From assembly GCA_009778915.1 (NCBI GenBank), contig WRFH01000002.1:1-64000 (forward strand): a DNA stretch of 64,000 nucleotides. The letters are read 5' to 3'. A program made the position numbers and the translations under genes. The DNA is from Elusimicrobiota bacterium (GTDB lineage: Bacteria; Elusimicrobiota; Elusimicrobia; Elusimicrobiales; Elusimicrobiaceae). The first letter of the stretch is position 1. Every line of letters begins with the position of its first letter. Positions 42,775 through 51,891 of this stretch are shown in pieces. Below the pieces are notes generated by a model. The model was not told where the DNA came from. It made no database searches and worked only from the letters and a program-made list of their open reading frames with translations.

Positions 42775-45117
42775 ATGAATATTATTAAAACAGCGGCTTT
42801 TAAGACGCTTATATTTGCAGGGTTATTTATTTTGTGCGGCATCAATTTACGCGCTCAGAATGAAGTTTCAACTTGGGACGAGTTTAGTTCCGCAATCAGC
42901 GGCGGGGCAACAGCCGTTAATGTATTGGATAATCTCATTGCGACTTCCAATACGCCAGTCCAATCCAGCGGGACGACTTTTACGCTGAACGGCGGCGGCT
43001 TCACGCTCGACGGCGTTAATGCTTGGCAAGGTCTTTATAATAATGAGGTTACGGTAACCGTCAACGATATAACAATGCAGAATTTTGTCAACGGCATAGG
43101 CGGGGCAATAAGACTGTATGACCAGTCTTATGCTCAAACCTTGAATGTCGGGGATAATTCTTCATTTATAAATAACAGCTCAAACGGCCAGGGCGACGGC
43201 GGAGCTATTTTTAACGGCAACGCCCCTGACGGCGATGACGTTATAAATATAGGTAATAATGTCACATTTTCCGGCAATACTGCCGCTGGGCAATACGGCT
43301 CCGGCGGGGCAATATACGGGGATATTGTAAACATAGGCAGCAATGCCGTATTCACAAATAATCATGCCGTCGGTTCAAACGGCGGTTATGGCGGCGCCAT
43401 AAGCGCAAGCGGCACTTTGTCCATCGGCGCCGGCGCGGTTTTTACCGATAATAACGCGGCAACACAGGGCGGCGCCATCAGCTTCGGCACCGGGACAATG
43501 ACGCTGAACACAAACGGCGGGACCACGATTTTTGACGGCAACACCGACGGCAGCGGGCCGAATGACATCTCTCTCTTCAGCTATGATGACGGCACTACTA
43601 TCCTGGACACCTATTTAAATATAGAAGGCAATTCCGGCACGGTTATTTTTAACGGCGGCATTGCGACATCTTACAGCAGCAACACTTATATAAATAAAGA
43701 CGGGCCGGACACGGTGGTGTTCGGCGCAAACGCGAACAACGATAACTTTACCGGCACATATACGCAGACCGCGGGAACAACGACGTATTACGGCGGGGTT
43801 TTGGCCGGCACGAATAATATTGAAAATTCTACGCTTAATCTCTTGCAAGGCGCGCCTGCGGTAAGTATAAACAACCTCAATCTTGATACGGCGGACGTAA
43901 ATTCAATGGACGGCGTAATTAATAATTTTACCGTGACGACATTCAGCGCGGCCAATAAAAATAACTTCTACGTTGATATAGACGGCGCGGCGGGAACTTC
44001 GGACACGTTTGATTTTGTTTCGCCCTCCGGCACGGGCACAATTAATATAGGCTCTTTCAATATTTTAACCGCGCCGACGGCCCCTTCAATACCTCTGCAG
44101 ATTTTTACCGACAACGGCGCCGCGGATTTCAGCGGCACGGGTTATACTTTTACTTCTTCCAAGAGCACCGTTATGACGCCGCTTTATCTTTATAACGTAA
44201 TATCTGACGGCAACGGGCTTTACACGCTTTTACGCACGCCGGCTTTGAATAAAAACGCTTTCAGGGGCTCCGTGGCAACCATGTCCGCTTATTACAATCA
44301 GCTTGCGATTAACGAATATGTGTTTGAGCAGGATTATTTCAGGAATGAAAAAATCTGGGTAAAAGTTTACGGTTCGGGCGACGAATTGAAAACTTCGGAA
44401 GACCTGACGGCGCGCGGGCTGATGTACGGCGTTGTGGCCGGCGCGTATCTGACCGGAGCGGATTTGGGAAACGGGTGGGATTTTAAACTCGGCGCCTACG
44501 CGGCGTATAACGGCAGCAATATAAAATTTGAGCAGACGCGCATAATTATGAACGGCGGGCAGTTCGGTTTAGGCGGAGCGTTTAAAAAAGATAATTTTGG
44601 CTCCACCGTGTTGCTTTACGCCGGCGGGTATGATAACGCGATGAGCCTTTACGGGCACACTGATAACGCGCCGAACTGGTTTACCGGAGTTGCCTTGAAA
44701 AGTACTTATGATATCGACGCGGCGGAACGTTTGATAATAAGGCCCGGCCTGACGCTGGCTTATAATATGTATGGTTCCCAAAACTGGAACAGCGGTTACG
44801 GCAGCGGTATGGGTATGTCGTCCAGCGCGCTTAACGGCTTTTACGCCGCGCCCGGCGTGGATTTTGTTTACGGGTTCAACGGCGGCTGGAGCGGAGCTTT
44901 GACCGCCAAATATTTTTACGGGTTTAATGACAACGTAAGCGGCGTCGCCGGCCCTACCGTCCTGCCGTCTATCCATACAAACTCCGGCTATGTGGAATGC
45001 GGCCTCGGCGCGGAAAAAGAGTTTACCGATATGATAAGTTCCTACGCGCAGGTTGTCGCGCGCGGCGGCAGCGTGAGCGGGGTGGGCGTGAACGCCGGCG
45101 TCGCCTGGCGGTTTTAA
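42775..45117 (+). CDS. Autotransporter (type Va) outer-membrane protein
   Basis: 780 residues. Signal peptide about 1-27 (LRAQN). The passenger (about 30-480) is Asn/Gly/Thr-rich beta-helix with repeated GGAI/GGAIS and INIG/VNIG turns. The translocator barrel spans about 510-780 (KIWVKVYGSGDELKTSEDLTARG onward) and ends in VAWRF, the C-terminal aromatic signal read by the BAM machinery. It is related in passenger design to the protein at 36960 but lacks the OmpA tail. No protease motif is visible; probably a surface adhesin or structural protein. Confidence 0.87.
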   Translation: MNIIKTAAFKTLIFAGLFILCGINLRAQNEVSTWDEFSSAISGGATAVNVLDNLIATSNTPVQSSGTTFTLNGGGFTLDGVNAWQGLYNNEVTVTVNDITMQNFVNGIGGAIRLYDQSYAQTLNVGDNSSFINNSSNGQGDGGAIFNGNAPDGDDVINIGNNVTFSGNTAAGQYGSGGAIYGDIVNIGSNAVFTNNHAVGSNGGYGGAISASGTLSIGAGAVFTDNNAATQGGAISFGTGTMTLNTNGGTTIFDGNTDGSGPNDISLFSYDDGTTILDTYLNIEGNSGTVIFNGGIATSYSSNTYINKDGPDTVVFGANANNDNFTGTYTQTAGTTTYYGGVLAGTNNIENSTLNLLQGAPAVSINNLNLDTADVNSMDGVINNFTVTTFSAANKNNFYVDIDGAAGTSDTFDFVSPSGTGTINIGSFNILTAPTAPSIPLQIFTDNGAADFSGTGYTFTSSKSTVMTPLYLYNVISDGNGLYTLLRTPALNKNAFRGSVATMSAYYNQLAINEYVFEQDYFRNEKIWVKVYGSGDELKTSEDLTARGLMYGVVAGAYLTGADLGNGWDFKLGAYAAYNGSNIKFEQTRIIMNGGQFGLGGAFKKDNFGSTVLLYAGGYDNAMSLYGHTDNAPNWFTGVALKSTYDIDAAERLIIRPGLTLAYNMYGSQNWNSGYGSGMGMSSSALNGFYAAPGVDFVYGFNGGWSGALTAKYFYGFNDNVSGVAGPTVLPSIHTNSGYVECGLGAEKEFTDMISSYAQVVARGGSVSGVGVNAGVAWRF

Positions 45118-45124
45118 GCGGCGG

Positions 45125-45176
45125 TTGCGCTTAAGACGGGGAATTGGTATAATTTATATGTTCCGGAAAACGGAAC
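45125..45176 (+). promoter_or_regulatory. Promoter and 5' hairpin of the infC-rpmI-rplT operon
   Basis: TTGCGC (45125-45130), a 17-nt spacer and TATAAT (45148-45153) predict a start at about 45160, the first base of the hairpin GTTCCG-GAAAA-CGGAAC (45160-45176). The mRNA would begin with this stem, 10 bases before the infC ATG. Candidate stabiliser or control site. The long L20-binding leader found in Bacillus is not seen. Confidence 0.65.
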
Positions 45177-45186
45177 AAAATAATTA

Positions 45187-45717
45187 ATGTTAAAAGACAA
45201 TAAAGAAAAAAAAGATTTTGTCCGCAGAAACGAACAAATCAGAGTTCCGCAGGTAAGACTTATTAATTCCGACGGGACTATGCTGGGAATAAAATCCGTA
45301 ACGGAATCTTTATACCTGGCAAGACAACAAGAGCTTGATCTGGTGGAAATTTCGCCAACCGCCGAGCCTCCTGTATGTAAGATATTAGATTACTCCAAGT
45401 ATCTTTACGAACAGGGCAAAAAACAGAAAGACGCTAAAAAGAAAGCCGCGAAGACAGAGTTGAAAGAAATCAGGATAAAGTCCCGCATAGCGTCACACGA
45501 CTTGGACGTCAAGATTAAGCATATTGAAGACTTTCTTAAAAGGAAAGACATGGTGCGCCTTGTAGTGGTTTTCCACGGGCGCGAGAACCAGCACAAAGAC
45601 ATCGGCGAGCAGATGCTGAGCGCCGCTGCCGAAAGGCTGGCGCCTTTGGCAAACGTTGACGGCGGTTTGCAGTCCGCTGGAAACAGAATGTCAATGACGT
45701 TTGTTCCCAAGAACTAA
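45187..45717 (+). CDS. infC: Translation initiation factor IF-3
   Basis: 176 residues. Binds the 30S subunit and polices start-codon choice. The N-terminal domain has VRLINSDGTMLGIKSVTESLYLARQQELDLVEISPTAEPPVCKILDYSKY, the linker is Lys-rich and the C-terminal domain shows IKSRIASHDLDVKIKHIEDFLKR and FHGRENQHKDIG. It starts with ATG, not the rare AUU used for autocontrol in E. coli. It leads the usual rpmI-rplT order. Confidence 0.96.
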   Translation: MLKDNKEKKDFVRRNEQIRVPQVRLINSDGTMLGIKSVTESLYLARQQELDLVEISPTAEPPVCKILDYSKYLYEQGKKQKDAKKKAAKTELKEIRIKSRIASHDLDVKIKHIEDFLKRKDMVRLVVVFHGRENQHKDIGEQMLSAAAERLAPLANVDGGLQSAGNRMSMTFVPKN

Positions 45718-45800
45718 ATTCCTTTTAAGTTAAAACTTTGCGTGCCCGACGGAACGGCGCGCGGTCAATCGTTTTTTAATTAAACATACAGAGGTTATTT

Positions 45801-46004
45801 ATGCCAAAACTTAGAAACCACAGCGGCGCGAAAAAACGCTTTTCGAGAACCGCTACCGGTAAATATAAAAGAAGAAAAGCCGGCAGAAAACATTTGCTGA
45901 CGCCGCAGTCCGCCTCCCGCAGGCGCGAAAGAAGACACGTGGGCATTATAGAATCCACGTCGCCCGAAGGCAAACTTCTTGACAAATATTTACCGATGAA
46001 ATAG
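45801..46004 (+). CDS. rpmI: 50S ribosomal protein L35
   Basis: 67 residues, very basic. The family start MPKLRNHSGAKKRFSRTATGK and middle HLLTPQSASRRRERRH are clear. It lies 83 bases after infC; that gap holds only a TTTTAA-G-TTAAAA mini inverted repeat and a GAGG ribosome site. Confidence 0.96.
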   Translation: MPKLRNHSGAKKRFSRTATGKYKRRKAGRKHLLTPQSASRRRERRHVGIIESTSPEGKLLDKYLPMK

Positions 46005-46016
46005 GAGCGTTTTTAT

Positions 46017-46361
46017 ATGAGAGTTACAAACAGCGTAGCAAGACACGCAAGAAAAAAGAAAGTTTTAAAAAGAGCCAGCGGCTATTACGGAGATAAATCC
46101 CGCCGTCTGAGAATGGCCACCCAGCAGGTGGATAAATCTTTAGTCCACGCCTACACGGACCGCAAAGACAAAAAAGGCCAGTACAGGCAGCTGTGGATTA
46201 TGAGGATTAACGCCGCGGTGCGCGAGGAAGGCTTAAGCTATTCCAAGTTCATCAGCGCGTTACATAAAGCGAATATCACGCTCAACAGAAAAATGTTGTC
46301 CGAGATGGCAGTCCGGGACCCGCTGTCTTTCAAAAAACTGATTGATATAGCAAAGCAGTAA
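46017..46361 (+). CDS. rplT: 50S ribosomal protein L20
   Basis: 114 residues, normal length. Starts MRVTNSVARHARKKKVLKRASGYYGDKSR, the standard L20 N-terminal RNA-binding helix. Early assembly protein of the 50S subunit. It follows rpmI by 12 bases and ends the operon before a strong terminator. Confidence 0.97.
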   Translation: MRVTNSVARHARKKKVLKRASGYYGDKSRRLRMATQQVDKSLVHAYTDRKDKKGQYRQLWIMRINAAVREEGLSYSKFISALHKANITLNRKMLSEMAVRDPLSFKKLIDIAKQ

Positions 46362-46380
46362 GTTGCGTTTTAAAATAAAT

Positions 46381-46416
46381 AATCCGGGCCCGCACACGCG
46401 GGCCCGGATTTTTTTG
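46381..46416 (+). terminator. Strong terminator after rplT
   Basis: 13-bp perfect stem AATCCGGGCCCGC/GCGGGCCCGGATT with a 4-nt loop and a T run of about eight. Confidence 0.92.
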
Positions 46417-46429
46417 TTAAATTTTAAGT

Positions 46430-46936
46430 CTACTTTACTTCATCCGCCGTCAGCTGGCGGCACTCTATGCCGTTTTTTGCCAGAAAGACTATGCCGTCCT
46501 GGCTGCGGTCATAGAGGTCTTTATAAAATACCGTTTTTATGCCGGCGGTTATTATTACTTTAGCGCAGTTTATGCACGGAGACAGCGTGATATACAGCGT
46601 CGCGCCGTTTGTGGCTATGCCGTTTTTTGCGGCGAATAAAATGGCGTTTTGCTCCGCGTGCAGTTCGTTTTCGTTGGAAAATTTGCCGTGCTCGTCCATG
46701 AAAGTTTTGCTTTTAAAAAATTCTTCTTTCGTCGGATATATTTTGCAGAAATCTTTTTTGTAGATTTCTTCAAAATGCTCGTCGCAGTGTTTCCTGCCGG
46801 CCGGCACGCCGTTAAAACCTATGCTTATGACGCGGTTGTCTTTAACCAAAACCGCGCCGACGCTCAGGCGGCAGCACGTGCTCTGCCCGGCGATGAGGCT
46901 TGCCATATTTATAAAAAGTTTATGTTTATTCTTCAT
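46430..46936 (-). CDS. dCMP deaminase (ComEB-like)
   Basis: 168 residues. Deaminates dCMP to dUMP for thymidylate supply. Zinc site: His-93 and Glu-95 in ELHAEQNAI, Cys-121 and Cys-124 in SPCINCAK; a loop insertion between the second strand and HAE (about 48-85) with Cys/His residues is usual for dCMP deaminases. It overlaps the creD gene end by 11 bases and is downstream of it in the same transcript. Confidence 0.9.
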   Translation of the reverse strand: MKNKHKLFINMASLIAGQSTCCRLSVGAVLVKDNRVISIGFNGVPAGRKHCDEHFEEIYKKDFCKIYPTKEEFFKSKTFMDEHGKFSNENELHAEQNAILFAAKNGIATNGATLYITLSPCINCAKVIITAGIKTVFYKDLYDRSQDGIVFLAKNGIECRQLTADEVK

Positions 46937-48341
46937 ACCAGTTGATATTCCTCGTTGCGTACATTACGGCGCCCAAACCGGCGAACAAACCCAGCGCGCC
47001 GAACAGGAAAGAAAAATCCTGCAGTTGTAAAAGCACATAAAGATAGACGTATAAAACGGCCAGCGCAAGCCCTGGCACCAACAAATATTTTGCGCCCGGC
47101 CTTTTTATAATGCCGTATCTTATATAACAGCTTATCATAATTATGACGGCGGCCGCGGCGATAAAATACGCAAGGCCGAAGCTGATAAATTCCGACAAAG
47201 AAATTAGCAGCAGATAAAACACCGCCATGGCAAGGCCGACCAAAATATATTGGAACGGGTGAATGGGATTTTTACCGGCGATTTCAAAAACAAAACAGGC
47301 CAGAAAAGTCAGCGCCAAAAATAAAATGCCGTATTTTGCCGCGCGCAGGCCGTTGCGGTAATTGTCCACCGGCGTTGAAAGCTTTACGCCGAAGATTGAC
47401 GGGGCCACGTCAAGTTTATCAAACGACTGCGGCACGCCGCTGGCCAGATAAGAGATATCCCACTGCGCCTTAAACCCTTTGGAAGAAATATCTTTTGAAG
47501 CCGGCAAAAAACTGTTGAAAAACAGCGGGTCCGGCCAAGTGGATTTTACAGTAAAATTATTTTGCCGCGCGAGCGGGACAAAGTTCAAACTGCCGCTGCC
47601 GCGCAGAGAAAATTTAATGTCAAAATTTCCGCTTTTATTTTTAAAATCCACCGGCGCGGAAATAGCTTTAATGGAATTGCGGGAATTGTAAGGCGAGGCC
47701 GAGACGTAATCTTCTGAATAATAACTGTCCATTTTTTTCGTCTGCGGCATGTCGACGTTTGATTTATAATCTTCGTCGCGGCCGAGTGAGCCGGAGAAAC
47801 TCACCGCGGCGTCGCCGGCGTACGGCGCGAAATCCAGAGCCGCGCCGTTAAAACTGCCTTCCGGCATTTTGGCTATGCCTTTTAAATCCGTAAGTTCGAT
47901 GGTGAGAAACGCGTCGCCGTATCTCATGGTTTTATCCGCCGGCGCTGGCTGCGCGGTGAAATCCCCTTTCACCGTAAAGTCCGCCGTATAAACTGGCATT
48001 TCAAAAATACCGATATAGCGGATTTGCGGGAGCATTTCAACGCTTGTATTCAAATCTCTCGGCGAGAATTTTAAAACGCCTTCCACCGTGCGCGATTTGG
48101 GGTTTTTGCCGTTTTCATCTTGCTCTACCACGACGTAAGAATAAGGCACGTTTACAAAAGGCGCCGCGACCAGCTGGTCCCCGCCCCAGGAATTGGAAAT
48201 TGTGCGCAGGGCTTCTGACTTATAGTCGCTCCTTTCGCTCATCAGGTTTTTGACGAAGGCCAGCGGTATCAGCATCAACAGCAAAAGCACGCAGATGACA
48301 ACCGCCTTTAACAAAATTTTGAAGTTCATTCTTTTAGACAT
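46926..48341 (-). CDS. creD: CreD-like inner-membrane protein
   Basis: 471 residues: one N-terminal helix (about 8-30), a large periplasmic beta-rich domain (about 35-320) and a cluster of five or six helices at the C terminus (about 335-465). The segments MLIPLAFVKNLMSER, YIGIFEMPVYTADFTVKGDF and TPVDNYRNGLRAAKYGILFLALTF match the CreD family (inner-membrane protein linked to envelope stress and beta-lactam response in Proteobacteria). No creBC two-component genes lie nearby. Follows the DUF486 gene by 8 bases. Confidence 0.85.
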   Translation of the reverse strand: MSKRMNFKILLKAVVICVLLLLMLIPLAFVKNLMSERSDYKSEALRTISNSWGGDQLVAAPFVNVPYSYVVVEQDENGKNPKSRTVEGVLKFSPRDLNTSVEMLPQIRYIGIFEMPVYTADFTVKGDFTAQPAPADKTMRYGDAFLTIELTDLKGIAKMPEGSFNGAALDFAPYAGDAAVSFSGSLGRDEDYKSNVDMPQTKKMDSYYSEDYVSASPYNSRNSIKAISAPVDFKNKSGNFDIKFSLRGSGSLNFVPLARQNNFTVKSTWPDPLFFNSFLPASKDISSKGFKAQWDISYLASGVPQSFDKLDVAPSIFGVKLSTPVDNYRNGLRAAKYGILFLALTFLACFVFEIAGKNPIHPFQYILVGLAMAVFYLLLISLSEFISFGLAYFIAAAAVIIMISCYIRYGIIKRPGAKYLLVPGLALAVLYVYLYVLLQLQDFSFLFGALGLFAGLGAVMYATRNINWYEE

Positions 48342-48349
48342 AAGCGCCT

Positions 48350-48679
48350 CTACTTTCTAAATATAAAATAAGCGGCCATCACCAGACACAAAAAACCGAC
48401 GAAGTGGTTCCACGCGAATTTTTCCCTGAAATAAAGCGAAGAAAAAATTACAAATACCGTCAGCGTAATAATTTCCTGCACGGTTTTTAACTGAGTGACG
48501 GTAAAATACTGCGAACCTATCCTGTTAGCCGGCACCTGGAAACAATATTCCACAAAAGCAATCAGCCAGCTGACTATTATAACCAGCCACAGCGCTCTGT
48601 CTTTATACTTCAGATGGCCGTACCAGGCGATGAGCATAAAGGTATTCGATACGGTTAAAAGAGTGATTGTTCTTATCAT
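48350..48679 (-). CDS. DUF486 (DMT superfamily) membrane protein
   Basis: 109 residues from ATG 48679 (a TTG at 48697 is less likely). Four membrane helices. The string AWYGHLKYKDRALWLVIIVSWLIAFVEYCFQVPANRIG is characteristic of DUF486, small drug/metabolite-transporter-like proteins of unknown substrate. First gene of a three-gene minus-strand run with creD and dCMP deaminase. Confidence 0.88.
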   Translation of the reverse strand: MIRTITLLTVSNTFMLIAWYGHLKYKDRALWLVIIVSWLIAFVEYCFQVPANRIGSQYFTVTQLKTVQEIITLTVFVIFSSLYFREKFAWNHFVGFLCLVMAAYFIFRK

Positions 48680-48746
48680 AAGTTTGCAATAAAACAATTT
48701 TTAAAAACGTTGTACTCATATTATATTAAATTGGTAAAATATTATT

Positions 48747-50021
48747 ATGAAAAAATTATTCTTACTTGGGTTAGTGTTGTTTTCAGGGTTAGGGTTTGCG
48801 CAGCAGACGGACGGAAATGACATACCGGTTTATTCCCTCGACAAATGTATAGAAATAGCGCTGGCGAATAACCCCAATTTAGGCGCGGCCCAGAGCAGTC
48901 TTTTGGGCGCGGAGGCAAGAGTATGGGAGAGCGCGTCTAATTTCTGGCCGCAGATAAGCGCGTCCGGCTCTTACGGCAGAAGCATGCAGGAACTGACGGT
49001 GCCGGAAGACGTTTTCAGTTATTCCAACTCCGCCCGCGCGGGCCTCAACGCCAACTGGAGCATTTTTACTTTCGGACAGGATTACTATAATTACAAAGCG
49101 CAAAAATATAACTACACCAGCGCCGGTTTTAATTACCAGAATACCGTAATCACGACGGTTTACAACGTAAAGCAGGCTTATTATAATTTGATTTACGCTA
49201 TAAAAAGCGTAGACGTTTTTCAGACTTCGCTTGAGCAGTACCAGTCCCAGTTGGACAGCGCGCAGAGTTTTTATAAAGTCGGCATACGCCCGAAAATCGA
49301 CGTTACAAACGCGCAGGTTAACCTCAACACCGCCAAATTGGCCTTGATAACCGGAAAGAATGCCGTTACCGTGGCCTACGCCGCTCTTAACAATCTGCTG
49401 GGCTTGCCAAATCCCGTAAATTACAGAGTTGACGATAATCTTATCTTCGAGGAATATAATATAACGATGGACGCCGCCATGAGCCAGGCCTACCAAAACC
49501 GGCCGGACTATTTGGCCGCCAAAGCTAATACGGTAAGCGCGCGGTATTCTCTGAGCGCGCAGAAATCAAATTATCTGCCGGACATCGGCGTAAACGCGTC
49601 TTACGGTTTGAGCGGGCCTAACGGGCTTAATTACCAAAACGGTTCCGTCGGCGTAAGCGCGAGCTGGACTTTGTTTGACGGCCTCAGCACCGAAATGCGG
49701 TATAAAGAAGCAAAAGCGAATTACCAGTCTTACCAGTATCTGGAAGAGGCGGCGCGCCAGAATATTATAATGGACGTGACGCAGGCTTATTCGACGCTGA
49801 CGCAGTCCGGCGAAGCTGTGCCGGTGTCGGAATTCAGCGTGACGCAGGCGCAGGAAAATCTGGACCTTGCCTTAGGCCGTTATAAAGTGGGCATAGGCAG
49901 CAGTCTTGAAGTGACGGACGCTGAGAGTTCTTTCAGCAGCGCCAAACTGCAGTACGCGCAGTCGCTGACGAATTACAAAATCGCGCTGGCCGCGCTTTTA
50001 AAAGCAATGGGGACAAAATAA
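48747..50021 (+). CDS. TolC-family outer-membrane channel
   Basis: 424 residues. Signal peptide 1-18 (GFAQQ). Two repeats of the outer-membrane efflux (OEP) domain follow, with NPNLGAAQSSLLGAEARV and NRPDYLAAKANTVSARYS as matching helix starts, and long periplasmic helices. Forms the exit duct for the MacA/MacB genes directly downstream. TAAAAT (48735-48740) lies 6 bases before ATG with no ribosome site, so a leaderless message is likely. Stop and next ATG are 1 base apart. Confidence 0.9.
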   Translation: MKKLFLLGLVLFSGLGFAQQTDGNDIPVYSLDKCIEIALANNPNLGAAQSSLLGAEARVWESASNFWPQISASGSYGRSMQELTVPEDVFSYSNSARAGLNANWSIFTFGQDYYNYKAQKYNYTSAGFNYQNTVITTVYNVKQAYYNLIYAIKSVDVFQTSLEQYQSQLDSAQSFYKVGIRPKIDVTNAQVNLNTAKLALITGKNAVTVAYAALNNLLGLPNPVNYRVDDNLIFEEYNITMDAAMSQAYQNRPDYLAAKANTVSARYSLSAQKSNYLPDIGVNASYGLSGPNGLNYQNGSVGVSASWTLFDGLSTEMRYKEAKANYQSYQYLEEAARQNIIMDVTQAYSTLTQSGEAVPVSEFSVTQAQENLDLALGRYKVGIGSSLEVTDAESSFSSAKLQYAQSLTNYKIALAALLKAMGTK

Positions 50022-50022
50022 T

Positions 50023-51174
50023 ATGAAAGCATTTTTTTTATGGCTTAAAAATCTTAGCTGGTTCAAAAAAGGGTTGATATTACTTCCTTTTATTATTATA
50101 GCCGCGTATTTCTTTATGACGAGAAACAGCGGTAAAATTTATTATGAAACCGTACCTCTGGCACGCGGTTCCATACAGGACGTGGTTCAGGCAAGCGGCA
50201 CTATTAACCCCGTCGTGCAGACGGAGGTCGGCACGCAGGTTTCGGGCACTATATATAAGTTGTATGTTGACTTTAACTCTCCCGTAACCAAAGGCCAGCT
50301 GCTGGCGGAAATTGATCCAGCGCCGTTCCAGCAGGCCGTGCTTCAGCAGTCTGCGGCGCTTACCAAGGCGCAGAGCCAGCTTGCGAACTCCCAGCGTACT
50401 TTTGAAAGATATAAAGAATTATACGCCCAAAACTTTGTAGCCAAGAGCGATTTGGATACCGCCGAAACCCAATATCTTTCCGACAAATCCAGCGCAGTCC
50501 AGGCGCAGGCCGCGCTTGACACCGCTAAAACCAATTTAGGTTATACTAAAATAGTTTCGCCGGTTGACGGTATTGTGATTACGCGCGCGGTTGATTTGGG
50601 GCAGACGGTGGCCGCCAGTTTTAATACGCCGACGTTATTTTTAGTCGCGCAGGATTTAACCAAAATGCAAATCGAGGTTTTAGTCAGCGAGGCGGATATT
50701 ATAAAAGTTAAAGAAGGCCAAAACGTTACTTTTACGATAGACGGCTACCCGAATACGAATTTTAACGGCATCGTAAACCAGGTGCGCCTGTCGCCGCAGA
50801 CAGTGCAGGGCATGGTGGCGTACACCGTCATTATTTTGGTGGACAACCAGGACCAGAAATTAAAACCCGGCATGACGGCAAGCGTGACTATTATCACGCA
50901 GCAAAAGGACAACGTGCTTCTTGCGCCGAACGTAGCGCTGCGATATGCGCCTAAAGATTCGACGGAAAAATACAAAAGCCGCGGCATATGGCTTTTGCAA
51001 AACGGCGTGCCCGTCCGCATTGACATTAAAACCGGCATACAGGACGATAAAAATACCGAAATCGTTTCAGGCGACGTTAAAGAAGGGGATTTGGCCATAA
51101 CGTCCGAAAGCACGACGGTTCAGAAAAAGAGCAGCCTTTTAGCCGTACCGGGACGCCCGCAGAGAAGGGGTTAA
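50023..51174 (+). CDS. macA: MacA-like periplasmic adaptor
   Basis: 383 residues. An N-terminal membrane helix (about 15-32) is followed by a barrel-sandwich half (GTINPVVQTEVGTQVSGTIYKLYVDFNSPVTKGQLLAEID), a coiled-coil hairpin, the second half (YTKIVSPVDGIVITRAVDLGQTV) and a beta-barrel/membrane-proximal part. Links the MacB transporter to the TolC-type channel. Central gene of a tight four-gene operon. Confidence 0.9.
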   Translation: MKAFFLWLKNLSWFKKGLILLPFIIIAAYFFMTRNSGKIYYETVPLARGSIQDVVQASGTINPVVQTEVGTQVSGTIYKLYVDFNSPVTKGQLLAEIDPAPFQQAVLQQSAALTKAQSQLANSQRTFERYKELYAQNFVAKSDLDTAETQYLSDKSSAVQAQAALDTAKTNLGYTKIVSPVDGIVITRAVDLGQTVAASFNTPTLFLVAQDLTKMQIEVLVSEADIIKVKEGQNVTFTIDGYPNTNFNGIVNQVRLSPQTVQGMVAYTVIILVDNQDQKLKPGMTASVTIITQQKDNVLLAPNVALRYAPKDSTEKYKSRGIWLLQNGVPVRIDIKTGIQDDKNTEIVSGDVKEGDLAITSESTTVQKKSSLLAVPGRPQRRG

Positions 51175-51177
51175 AAA

Positions 51178-51891
51178 GTGGAACTGATAGAGTTTAAGAA
51201 TCTGAGCAAGGTTTATTCCCTTGGCGAGGTTGACGTGCACGCGCTCAAAGACGTGTCGCTGACTATAAAATCGGGCGAGTTTGTGGCAATAATGGGACCG
51301 AGCGGCAGCGGCAAAAGCACGTGCATGAATATTCTGGGCTGTCTGGATAAACCGACGTCTGGCTCATATTTTTTAGACGGGATAGACATAGTTGCCAAAA
51401 ACCTGCCGGACTTGGCAGCGGTAAGAAACCAGAAAATAGGTTTTGTGTTTCAGGGTTTTAACCTCCTTTCCCGCACGACGGCGCAGGAAAACGTCGAACT
51501 GCCTATGGTCTATAACAAAGTACCGCAGGCGCATATGCACGAACGCGCGATGACCGCTTTAAAACAGGTCGGCCTTGAGGCCCGCTCCCACCACGTGCCC
51601 AGCCAGCTTTCCGGCGGGCAGCAGCAGAGGGTGGCCATAGCCCGCGCGCTTGTCAACGACGCGCCGATAATCTTTGCCGACGAGCCTACAGGCAACCTTG
51701 ACACCAAAACCAGCCATGAAGTCATGTCTCTTTTCTCCCGCTTAAACAGCGAATTTAAAAAAACGGTTATAGTCATAACGCACGAAGAAGATATAGCGGC
51801 GTACGCCAAACGCGTGGTGCGTTTCTTAGACGGCCAGATTGTCGAAGACAAAATGCAGACGCCTAAACAGCCGGAGGCGGAACATGCTTAA
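51178..51891 (+). CDS. MacB-type ABC transporter ATPase subunit
   Basis: 237 residues, GTG start at 51178 with GAAGGGG upstream. Walker A GPSGSGKST near 39-47, Q-loop in FVFQGFNLL, signature LSGGQQQR, Walker B IIFADEPTGNLDTKT and switch His in VITHEEDIAAY: the LolD/MacB/FtsE class. In E. coli MacB this domain is fused to the permease; here it is a separate protein whose gene overlaps the permease gene by 8 bases. Confidence 0.92.
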   Translation: MELIEFKNLSKVYSLGEVDVHALKDVSLTIKSGEFVAIMGPSGSGKSTCMNILGCLDKPTSGSYFLDGIDIVAKNLPDLAAVRNQKIGFVFQGFNLLSRTTAQENVELPMVYNKVPQAHMHERAMTALKQVGLEARSHHVPSQLSGGQQQRVAIARALVNDAPIIFADEPTGNLDTKTSHEVMSLFSRLNSEFKKTVIVITHEEDIAAYAKRVVRFLDGQIVEDKMQTPKQPEAEHA

